64,000 nucleotides of DNA from Seriola aureovittata (Eukaryota; Chordata; Actinopteri; Carangiformes; Carangidae). This document shows positions 24,285 to 33,634 of the stretch, piece by piece. The translations under genes and the position numbers were made by a program. How positions within the stretch are numbered: position 1 is the stretch's first letter; every line of letters begins with the position of its first letter. The notes below the pieces were generated by a model. The model did no database searches, was not told where the DNA came from, and saw only the letters and a program-made list of their open reading frames with translations. The stretch is from NCBI RefSeq assembly GCF_021018895.1, contig NC_079368.1, forward strand, positions 4,185,501 to 4,249,500, given 5' to 3'.

Positions 24285-24765
24285 GGGGACAAAAAATGAA
24301 GCTCAAAACTGTAGTTCCTCAAATGACCACCACACTGAGTCTGGCTCCAAAACCAAGTCAATCCCCATAGACTCCCATGTTAAAGTGCCAAAAATGGTTT
24401 TGGTCTTTATAGCTAATTAGCCCCTTTGTGGCAAATGTATAGGGGTTGAATTTTTAGTTAAATCACTTTTTTACATTTTATTCAGGCTTAAATTTATGAT
24501 AATTGAGGATTCGCTGCTTTCAGTGACAGCTGGGTGAGCGTATGCTTGCCACAAACCGGCATTCACCAAAGTTTCAGCTCCACACACGCCCCACCTCTTT
24601 GCCCATTTTCGGATTAGCCCAGAGTTCGGCAGAGTCATGCACTGCCAAGATGGCAACGGTAGAGTAGCTCACTCTGAGCTTCGAAACTGCTTTTCAGAAA
24701 CTTATGGGTGACATCACGGAGGTTATGTACATCTTTAGTTACAGTTTATGGTTTTATGGCCAGCA
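24285..24765 (+). repeat. dispersed teleost repeat, unclassified
   Basis: The sequence carries blocks I recall as highly repeated in teleosts: AAGCTCAAAACTG, AAGTCAATCCCCATAGACTC, TTTTGGTCTTTATAGCTAAT and, near the 3' side, GGGTGACATCACGGAGG followed by TTACAGTTTATGG. No coding region or terminal repeats were identified. It lies just outside duplication copy 2. Confidence 0.5.
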
Positions 24766-24775
24766 ACATTACAGT

Positions 24776-24930
24776 TCTTGTTCAGCAGGCAGATGCTTTC
24801 ACCAAAAAAGTTGTGATAAATTTACTGTGTGCTACATGGGCAGCAGCAGACTACAGACAAGGTTAGCAACTTGCTGGTGAATGTATAGCACTCAGCAGCT
24901 GAAGGGACAAATATTTGAGGTGGTGGAGAT
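24776..24930 (+). repeat. fragment of the GCAGACAAGGTTGG repeat family
   Basis: It contains CAGGCAGATGCTTTCACC, ACTACAGACAAGGTTAGCAA and CAGCAGCTGAAGGGAC, corresponding in order to the blocks at 17290-17420 but clearly diverged, so it is an older independent copy. Confidence 0.45.
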
Positions 24931-25643
24931 TGAAAATGAGCTCACAGGTTTGACAGACACAGCTGCAACTGATAATGTTACTGCAATATAGCCTTAGAGT
25001 CAGCTGAGGCTGCAGCCACAATAATATGTTTTAGTTCTAAAAATGCATCTGTTTTGCTACGGTTACCCCTGACCTCTGCACTACTCTGGAGTTTTTGGGC
25101 GCCTAAAACTGAGACTTTTGTTACCATTAGCCAGCATTAGCCACTGTAAGCTGTTGGTCATATCAGACCCATGGCTGTAGCAGCAAAAGTCCAACGCATA
25201 TTAAAATGAACAAGGTGTGTTTTATTGCTTATAAGCTCACAGCTGTTTTCACCCACATTGACAGAAAAATTAGTGAGTGGTTAACCGTCAGTCACAAAGA
25301 CCACAATACTGTCAAAGGCTGCAGGTCTCCACTGTGGTCGCCTGAAAGCTCTTCATTCATCCGCGAGCATGTAGCTGTCAGCAAAGTCTGTTTTCTGCTT
25401 GTTTCCTACCCAACTCCACACACTAGTCTCATAATTGCAATGTGTGTGTGTGTGTGTAATTGCCTGGTGTGCTCCTGTGATGCACCAAACTATTTCAATC
25501 AAGCACTCAACAATGGAGCGCTAGAGTGTGTCCAGCCATCTATGTCCACTTACCATATCTGCCCATTTACCACCAGGGCCTGTGCAGAATATAAATCAAA
25601 AGGCCTGCATTATTTAGAGAGTGAGAGACCGACAAGAGGAGAG

Positions 25644-25645
<2 letters not shown>

Positions 25646-25684
<39 letters not shown>
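25646..25684. repeat. (AG)n microsatellite
   Basis: About 19 GA units; it gives a spurious Arg-Glu repeat in an open frame. Confidence 0.97.
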
Positions 25685-25688
<4 letters not shown>

Positions 25689-26964
25689 AATAGGTTACAA
25701 TCAAACTCACCAGTCAACAGTGACCCATGTGTGATCAGCCAGGCCAACCCTGTCCTCTAGAAATTACGTTTCTTTACAACTGCAAATACATTTTGTAGAA
25801 AAACGTGCTCCGTGGCTGGATCATGTTCAAAGGTAATGCATTTTCAGAATGAATGAAGCAGCAGCAGCAGAGCAAGCAGGAGGTGGTCAGAGGAGCGGAT
25901 AGGTGTTAAAAGCACAGGACTTGTCACACCAGAGACCCAGGTCATCTACAGTCTGTGGTTAGGTTTCGCAAACAAAAGCACTTTGGTTAGGGTGAGGGAA
26001 AAATGGTGAGCGTGAACTATTGATCTGTATTAAACCAGGCCACAGTCTTTCCCCTACCGTAACCGAGTGCTGTGAGAGTCTAAACTTAAACCATAAATAA
26101 TGCTGCTGTCATTACAAATGGATATTGTACTGCAAGATCAGATAGTCTGGAAGAAAACAAACATGGTGTTTGTGAACATTTCACTGATTCATAAAGTCCT
26201 GATTCATTCCAGTGTTCAGTATCAAGATTTGCCAGATATGTAAATTAACAACATACCCTCATTATGTTAATGAAAAAACATAATCTGGTCGCTATTATGT
26301 TTCCTTCAAAATGTATTTGCTGTTGTAGTTTAGTTGTATAGAAATGTAATTTCTATGAGACAACAGGTTTGTATGTGTTATATTCAGGCAAATGATATGT
26401 ATATATAGACAACATATATAGACAACAGAAAATACATGTAAATTTGTCCAAATCATGTTTTTTTCTTTCACGTTTTTTTGATGAAAACATCTGCAAAGTC
26501 ACAAAACGCTTACTGGTAAAACTTTGAAATACAGCCTGAAATTTACAGTGCAGTTTTATTGTATGAATCATGTACAAATGTACACATGACACAGTGGAAG
26601 AAAACATGACCACGGGGAACAGGGGAGTAACAACTGGGCATTTAGAAGAAAGAAATACATTTTACTCTTTTATTTATACTATACTTTTTTGTAAATACTG
26701 AGACTCTGCAGATACAGTACTGGGTAACAAACTGAAGTTCAGGGAAAATGGTGTTAACATCCTTGTTCTTATTGTGTAAGAGGAAAAGGGTCCTGCTGGT
26801 GAATTCAAGCACCCGTAGTAGGCCTAGCATTTTGTTTTCCGATCATTTCATCCTTCAGAGTAATGATTAACTAAAGCTGTCAAATAAATGTAGTGTTGTA
26901 AAAAGTATAGTGTTGGCACTGAGAATAATACAAGCAGCAATCATGTTTCCTTTCCTTCTGTAGA

Positions 26965-27009
26965 GATAATATAATATAATATAATATAATATAATATAAT
27001 ATAATATAT
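26965..27009. repeat. (TATAA)n pentanucleotide array
   Basis: Nine ATAAT units, bounded by TAGAGATA on the left and TATCTCTA on the right, so that array and flanks could fold back. Confidence 0.95.
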
Positions 27010-27609
27010 CATATAATATCTCTAAAAACTTACAAACCTGGCAGAAAACATTTGCTAGTAACTAAACCCAGAGATTCTATAAGGTCTTATATTTACACTT
27101 ATCACTGACTATGTGAGGCTACATGCACTACTAGCTTGGAGAAATCAGTATGTACTGTATGTTCTCATCACTTAGGAAGTTGTTTTTCCAGAACATGATG
27201 TGCTCAACTCCTACAGGTATCACTCCTCTTGAAATGATTAACATTACAGGGGGAGGTGGGGAATGGAACTCACTATTCAGGATGGCATTTTAGCCATTAG
27301 GGAATTATGGTATATGGTCTGTAATAGATGTGGATGTTCCACATGTCAAACCCAAAAAAGCAAACCAAGAGCTTCCCTAAGAGGGAGTTGAAGAGGAGGA
27401 AGAGACAAGAGGCAAAATGATACTCCTATGAGTAGGCTCAAAGTAGGGTACAGATATATAAGTACAATAATTACATAAATCCACTCAGAAATCATAGAAG
27501 GGTTAGGATGAGATTTAAATCATAGGAGGACCAGAGAGTTTGCTGAGGAACAGTAGGCTGTGATTATGTGGTGGGGGTGAAAAAGTGTTCACAAATCACT
27601 AACCAGCTC

Positions 27610-28060
27610 AGGTAATGTTAAAATCTGTCACCTCCACCTCTGCCCAGCTTGCAGTCTGAGTGGAGACAGGTGCTGGAGTCAGAGCAGAGCCCCACCTGTT
27701 TGTTATCAAGACTTCTACAAACACCCAGCTCTGCCACGTCCACCCTGCCTGACTGCGGTCTGTCCTAACTACCTGTTGTTGTTTGCTTGTTGCCTGTTAT
27801 CAGTGCCTAACCTGTTTTCCTCTTCCTGCAGTCCTGACTGCTCTGCTCTGGCCCTTGTCTCCCGTCCTGCCAGCCCTGGTCCTCTCCCCTGGGCCCCCTT
27901 TGGCTCAGCCTACCCCTCCCTGGAAACTCCCGGCCATCCCCCCTGCCCTGCTCGACCCTGGCTCAAATTCTATCCCTCTAACCAGCAATAAATATTTTTT
28001 AATACCTCCCTGTGTTTTGCACTTGGCTCCACAGACCTATAGCTGGAACAAAAATCGCCC
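27610..28060 (+). mobile_element. possible solo LTR or retroelement end
   Basis: A pyrimidine- and GC-rich block with splice-like CCTCTTCCTGCAG at about 27819-27831, dense CCTGCC/CCCTGG repeats, a poly(A) signal (AATAAA, about 27988) and, beyond it, TTTTGCACTTGGCTCCACAG resembles U3-R-U5 order of fish Ty3-type LTRs I recall. No internal domain, primer-binding site or clear terminal TG/CA was identified, so this is tentative. A 122-codon frame across it is proline-rich and unlikely to be a gene. Confidence 0.35.
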
Positions 28061-28349
28061 CACCTCCATCATAAATCCAGTACCAGTGGGGCTTAAGATA
28101 AATACAGCCAATGAATCAACCTGCTTTAAAACTGGTGATGCTAAAAGGTGAAAGATGATTATTGCCACTACATTTTTTTTTCCCTCCCTGTGAATTTAGT
28201 CGGGTGTTTGGAGGAAGAATGACTTTACATCTCTTCTCTGTGCACATCAGAGGCCTCACCTGTATACATGAGTCTGTGCAGTGATGCATGAGAGCTTTGA
28301 GTGAAAGAAGCGGAAGAATTTGCAGGAAAAAGGTACGATGAGCTATAAG

Positions 28350-28371
28350 TGTGTGTGCGTGCGTGTGTGTA

Positions 28372-28404
<33 letters not shown>
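28350..28404. repeat. compound (GT)n-(GA)n microsatellite
   Basis: Interrupted GT repeats pass directly into about 12 GA units at 28381. Confidence 0.95.
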
Positions 28405-28538
28405 GCCCCGCTGGCTGATCCCCCTGCTCCCTGCATCAGTGAAACTCTTATTTCACCTGTCATTTCCATCGCTGTCATGTCTGTCTCCAGGGCCCATTGT
28501 CTCATCTGTCTGCCTCTACCCTCTCTGTGCTTTTTGCC

Positions 28539-28540
<2 letters not shown>

Positions 28541-28612
<72 letters not shown>
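28541..28612. repeat. (GT)36 microsatellite
   Basis: Seventy-two bases of uninterrupted GT, the longest dinucleotide run in the window. Confidence 0.98.
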
Positions 28613-28615
<3 letters not shown>

Positions 28616-29196
28616 CTAGTTTGTGTGTGTACGAATGTACCTGGCTAATTTTGACTTTTTATTAAAAACTCAATATCACCCAGTCAAACTCAGCTTAGAT
28701 ATGGCGGGGTTATCTCTGGGATCTCGTCACTGTATTAATATTATTATTATTAGTGTATATTAGATATTCCAGTGATGTGTATAATTCTTATGCAATATAC
28801 CTCATAGCGATCTGTATGTAATATATCATAGGGACTTCAACAACCTGTGCGAGACAGGGGTCACTGCTGTGTGATCGGGCCGTTTACATCAGGTGTCACT
28901 GTGCAGGTAAAGCAGTGTCTTTACACGTTAACCTGCTCTGCTCCCACACTGGCAGTATATATAAAAGTGCAGAGTATAAAAGTATGGAGATGTTTAACTG
29001 AGAGCAGATAGCTTGGGGCTGTTGATGCTGCTGGGGATTTTGGCCACAGTATCTGCAGTCAGAATGTGATGTAACACAGGGCTACATGAAGCAGGCTGAG
29101 TCCAGCAGGAGCAACAGGGGCTCCTCCTGAGTCACGTCATGGCCCCTGCCTCCTCTCACACACACACTATTGCAGCACATGAAGGGGTACACAAAC

Positions 29197-29201
<5 letters not shown>

Positions 29202-29235
<34 letters not shown>
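29202..29235. repeat. (AC)n microsatellite
   Basis: About 17 AC units with diverged extension on both sides. Confidence 0.95.
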
Positions 29236-29240
<5 letters not shown>

Positions 29241-29496
29241 ACGGACACACACGCAGCAGTTTTAGCACTGATGAAGGTTGTGACTTGAAGATGTTTTGCA
29301 TACTTGGTTATTAGTGTCTCAGAGGAGTTTGTTGGTAGGTGTTCGTTGGTCATTTTCCAAGTCTGAGTCAAACATAAACTCTCTCTGAGTCTAAGTTTAT
29401 GTAGGTGGGGCTTCTTTCCTCTTTTTCGAGACGTTAGCTGTCACATTTTTCAGTTCTTCTGCCAGAAAGAACGGAAAGGTTAAACATGTCTTTGGC

Positions 29497-29710
29497 GAGT
29501 GTTGCTCCGGAGGTAGAGGGAGTTGTCCATCAGAAGGTCAGTGGCTCGTTCGTCGGCTCTTCCAGCGCAATGTCCTTGGGCAAGATAGTGAACCCCATAT
29601 TGTTCCCTGAGGGTCTGTGTGATAGAGATGCGGTGCTTGTAAAGAAGTGTTGTGTGAATGGGAGAATGTAACTTGTATTGTAAAGCACTTTGAGTCATCT
29701 TTACCATTTA
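29497..29710 (+). mobile_element. tRNA-derived SINE, near full length
   Basis: Reads on + as head (GGAGGTAGAGGGAGTTGTCC, degenerate B-box near GGTCAGTGGCTCG), body (TGTCCTTGGGCAAGATAGTG, AACCCCATATTG) and tail (GTAAAGCACTTTGAGTC, TTTACCATTTAC). It is the same family as the duplicated copies at 17.8 and 22.5 kb but clearly diverged from them. Confidence 0.7.
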
Positions 29711-31548
29711 CTTTCTATGCAGCAGAGGATCCTCTGAGACTGTCCTCACCAGGAATAATGACATACAGTATGTTTTGTGTTTCCCTGAAAAGAAACGTGT
29801 TGTGGTCATGAATATAATTAGCCTTCCATCCTTTCATGCTACTGCTGCCTTTGCTACTCATTGTCCTGAGAGCTCAACGCACTGCAGCTACAGAAAACAC
29901 ATGCAAATAGATAAATCACAAGAAACAACCAAATACACATTCACTAACATAGGTGCAGCAAGATGTGAATGATTATCTCCATTATTTCACAAAGCCTTTA
30001 ATAATAATATATATTATCTTTATTTATTTAGCACTTTTCAAAACAGCAGTCACAAAATGCTCCACATAAAAAAAGCATAAAACTCAACAATAAAAACAAT
30101 ATAGTAAACCACACAAAACCACAAGACAGATAAAACCAACAGGAATAAACAGAAATCTTATAAAAACGTCAGTCTATGAAAATGAAAGTGGCCATTCCAC
30201 AAAGTTGGAGCTAAAACGGCAAAAGCACGACCCCCTTTTTGTTTTGAGGGTGGACTGTGGGACATTTCAGAGCAGGTGGTCAGATGATCTGAGTGATCTT
30301 GGTGGAGACGACAGTGTTTTAAGTTCAGAAATATAAGGGTGTGCCATGCCATGTGTTGTGTTTAAGAAGACATCATGGGAATTCCTCCTGTTGACGTTTT
30401 GGAGACGGTAAAAAAAAACAGTAAATTTTAACTCGCAGTGCAAATTTATGCCATCCCATCAGAAATAGATCACACGTACAGTAGGCCACAGCAGAGATGA
30501 CGAAGCCCCCGCATTGTTATTGTGGTTGATAAGACTGTTGAATGTGTGAAGCTCCTCATGCTCAGGGCTATTCATCTCACTTCATTCGAATACAGTAAGA
30601 ACAGTAGCAGCCATTTTCACCTGACACTCACACTGTAAGTCCATTAAAACAGTTGTTTTAAAGATAAATTATACGTCTGGCTTTTGCTGCTGCGTTCAGG
30701 CTCGCAGTCAGTTTGATGCCTGTGTTGTTTGCTAGAGGCTACAAGGCAGAGATTGACTGATGGTGGCATCCGCTCTCTTTGTGTGGCAGCTCAAACTGAC
30801 AAAAAAAAAAAAGAGGTGAGGAATGACAGAAGCCAAAACAGTATGCCAGCCACAGACAGGCGTGTGTGCTGCAGGCTGACACAGAGGCTCCCCTCAACAA
30901 ACTGGGCCAGGTTTGAAAAGCTTAATTGCAGCTGCCTTGCTGAGTTTAGTCTAATACATTCTCATTCAGACACACTTGTTTGAACTTTTGGTGAGAATGC
31001 ACTGTCTATGGAGAAACGATTCCTGCCTCTTTCTTCAGGGAGCCTGGTGAAATTGCATTCTATTACCAGAGGCAGGGATTTCACCCATAAATCCACAACC
31101 TTTAGGAATGGCCTATATTTTGCTGCTCATGCTTCATGAGATATCTGGGAGTTAGTGCTTCTTGTGCTGTTATTTAAACGGGACTCTTTGCTTTTATGTC
31201 CCTTGTTGCTTACTGCAGCAGTCGACCATGTGCATGTGCTGTAAATACATTTGCTTTGATGCAAATATGCAGCTGACATGCTAAGCCTATAAAAGAGGTG
31301 GGAATCCGATTTTGGAAACGATGTAAAAAAAAGGGAAGAATTAATATTCAGCACTCAGCTACAACCACTCCTCCATAATGCATATCATGAATATATCCCA
31401 CCACTAACCACTGAGTAATGAGATGCAAAGAAATCTACAAATGAGCAAAAATAGATCATCTGGCCCTGACACATTTTCTCTTCTAACAGCTCCATTCAGT
31501 GGCCAACATGCAGCTGTGATCAAAGAGCACTACTCCAGAGGGAGCAGG
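29711..31548. other. intergenic, one dispersed repeat
   Basis: Apart from the repeat at 30012-30420 nothing is recognised; the short frames show no domain. Confidence 0.5.
30012..30420 (+). repeat. dispersed teleost repeat (TTTAGCACTTTTCAAAAC family)
   Basis: TTTAGCACTTTTCAAAACAG, then an A-rich stretch, then CATTCCACAAAGTTGGAGC and GGCAAAAGCACGACC follow the order of a common fish interspersed repeat I recall. It has no coding capacity here. Confidence 0.45.
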
Positions 31549-31868
31549 GTGTCCTGGTGGTGGTGGGGCAGACTCTGTCCCCGACTGGAAGGTCACGAGT
31601 TTGAGTCCTACAGCAGCCGGCGTGTCAATTATCGGTCGGGTACCCCGCCGAACACCTACCTGCTCGCTAACTGCAAAGCACCCTGGATGAATGCCGAAAA
31701 TGTAAATGTGACGCACGGAAGCCCCCGAGGATGTGACACGTTTTCTGTTGCAAACATAGCTTGTCGTGGCAGTTCAACCATCTGGACCGTGGGCACTGTG
31801 CTCAAGGGCAGATGAAAGACATTTGCCCACTCTAGCTTTTTTCTCTCTCTCTCTCTCTCTCTCTCTCC
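31549..31868 (+). mobile_element. tRNA-derived SINE with (CT)n tail
   Basis: A tRNA-like head with B-box GGTCACGAGTTTGAGTCC at 31591-31608 is followed by CAGCAGCCGGCGTGTC, AAAGCACCCTGGATGAATGC and a 3' (CT)n tract at 31838-31868. It is a second SINE family, distinct from the one at 29.5 kb. The 130-codon frame across it is a by-product. Confidence 0.65.
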
Positions 31869-33213
31869 CTCCATCAAATGCAATTCTGAACTGACCTAAT
31901 ATTCTGACCTAGTTGAAATAATCAGCAGTGGAGATATTTTGCAAATTGCATCGCCGACCCTATTTGCACATAAATGTTGCCCTGTAGCTATGCACCGCCT
32001 TCAAACCTCAACCCACATTCTGAAGCAGACCTGGAGGGAGGAGGTGCGGGGGCCATCTCTAGGAGCTTATCTTATCAGTATCTATTTCATACTCTTGACT
32101 TATTCTGTTTATGTAGCATGGTAGCTACGGCGCTACCTGCACACCACAAACAGTCAACAGTCTAATACGGTCCTGTGAGGAACATGAAGCCTTAGGGCTC
32201 CATAATTAGTGGGTAATTCCCACCATACACTGCTGAATTACTATCCCACTGATGAGGACTGTAGCAGCAGTAAACTCACATTCACACAAATAAAGACCTT
32301 GTTACTATGATCATCCCTCCATCTAAACATCAGCCTGAATTTGAACTCACACTTGTCACCAACAACCCACTAAACCCTCTTTCCTTTGCCATGATGCTTC
32401 TGATCCGACGCCCCGGTAACAGGACAACATCTTTTTATGCTTCTATGCTAAGTTACATTACTACTTACTACACTGAATCATCTTTCAGTGCCTTCCAAAA
32501 CCATTACAAATTACATTTTTCTGAACAAGAAAAGCTTCTAACTTGACCTTGAGTTGAGTGTTTTGTAAAATTACTATTTCAAAGATCAAGAATGAACTTT
32601 GATGCTTGAGCTGTTTTGTGGTGCGGGTTGGAGGACTTGTTGAAACCCTGAGCTGAGGCAAGGGTCTGTCATTTGCCAACATAATTTTCAAACCACTTTT
32701 GTTACATCATAACTGATGAAGAAAATTGATGCATTATCAGTAGACTTGTAACCACCAAATGATCAACTGAGAGAGAAAGAGTGAGCTGACCCTGAATGCT
32801 TCCTGGTGTCGGTTTATTTTGTTAGGTCTGCCTTCCAGATAGTGATTTATTTTAGTGGAAATAAGTACAACAGGGAATGTGCATTATAGGTAAGGTGTGG
32901 TCAGTGACCCTGGTGGGTTTTATTTTCTCTTAGAGCATAAATATCTGTTAAATATCAACAGAATACAAAATGATGCAGTGCAAGCAACTTGAAATATAAT
33001 CTGTGAACTGAAATAAATATTAAACACGTCTACTGTGTAATAAATTTAATAGGCTAATACTGAGACATTTATGTAATTTTCTCTGACAAATACAATAACA
33101 CAATATAACCTTAAATAGAATAAAAATGTTATAAATATAATAGGATTACAATATTATATTATATTATTAATAAAATTGTTATTAGTAGGCTACTACTGCT
33201 CAACAACAACAAC

Positions 33214-33250
<37 letters not shown>

Positions 33251-33404
33251 GTAATAATAGACCTAGGCCTATAATGGTGCTAATAATAAAAGCCACAACT
33301 TTAGTGCAAAACAAATCTTTCCTCACAGCCTCTGAATGGTTTTAGTACAGACCGGATGATATTTGCTGATGTGAGCTGCCACTTCCCAGCCTGCCTCCAG
33401 TGAA
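31869..33404. other. intergenic, no gene recognised
   Basis: It is AT-rich toward the right, with an (AAC)n/(AAT)n run at 33202-33249 just upstream of the GC-rich promoter candidate. No gene is seen. Confidence 0.5.
33202..33249. repeat. (AAC)n-(AAT)n microsatellite
   Basis: A few AAC units pass into about 12 AAT units. Confidence 0.95.
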
Positions 33405-33500
33405 TTGACGCGGCTGCCGAGCGCCGCGCGGCCAATAGGAGCACAGCGGGGCGGAGAGCAGCGGCAGATTGTACTACAGTGTAGTACTGCTGCCAACAGT
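33405..33500 (+). promoter_or_regulatory. candidate zmat4 promoter, GC/CpG-rich core
   Basis: This is the most CpG-dense stretch in a window that is otherwise AT-rich. It holds a CCAAT box at 33432-33436 and a GC box (GGGGCGG) at 33448-33454, spaced as in TATA-less vertebrate promoters. No TATA box is seen. A 17-bp palindrome at 33471-33487 (GTACTACA, G, TGTAGTAC) sits where transcription might begin. It lies about 18 kb upstream of the zmat4 coding exon on the same strand, with no other gene between. Assignment to zmat4 is inference. Confidence 0.45.
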
Positions 33501-33634
33501 AGACGCGTCTCCCGCTCAGTCTGTCGCTATTCAGCATCTTCTGGTTAATGGATTATACAGTTTCCCTCCAAGTGCAACATCAGCTGGCCGTGTTCCCGAC
33601 ACACTTCTATCAGGGCTACAGTGTGGAGTTACAG
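33500..33634 (+). other. candidate zmat4 5' non-coding exon 1
   Basis: The exon is inferred from promoter-like sequence just upstream and a donor ACAG|GTACAT at 33635. A stronger-looking alternative donor (AAA|GTAAGC) lies at 33906, which would give a longer exon. The 5' edge is a guess. An ATG at 33548 opens 29 codons that reach the 33635 donor in phase 0, the same phase in which the zmat4 coding exon starts at 51802, so this ATG could add an in-frame N-terminal extension. No coding similarity was recognised in those 29 codons. Confidence 0.35.

Larger units (their letters stand above)
24931..27609. other. intergenic, no gene recognised
   Basis: It contains the (AG)n and (TATAA)n runs listed separately and no coding region that I can support; the 184-codon frame at 25206-25760 is low complexity at its end and has no recognisable domain. 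Confidence 0.5.
28061..29496. other. intergenic with dinucleotide cluster
   Basis: Within 900 bp there are (GT)n-(GA)n at 28350-28404, (GT)36 at 28541-28612 and (AC)n at 29202-29235. Open frames here are simple-repeat artefacts. Confidence 0.7.

Noticed and set aside
25206..25760. 184-codon open frame
   Set aside because: No recognisable domain; its end is the (AG)n microsatellite read as Arg-Glu repeats.
27783..28151. 122-codon proline-rich open frame
   Set aside because: It lies in LTR-like sequence with a poly(A) signal inside the frame; no domain.
31423..31815. 130-codon open frame
   Set aside because: It overlaps the tRNA-derived SINE and its CT tail.
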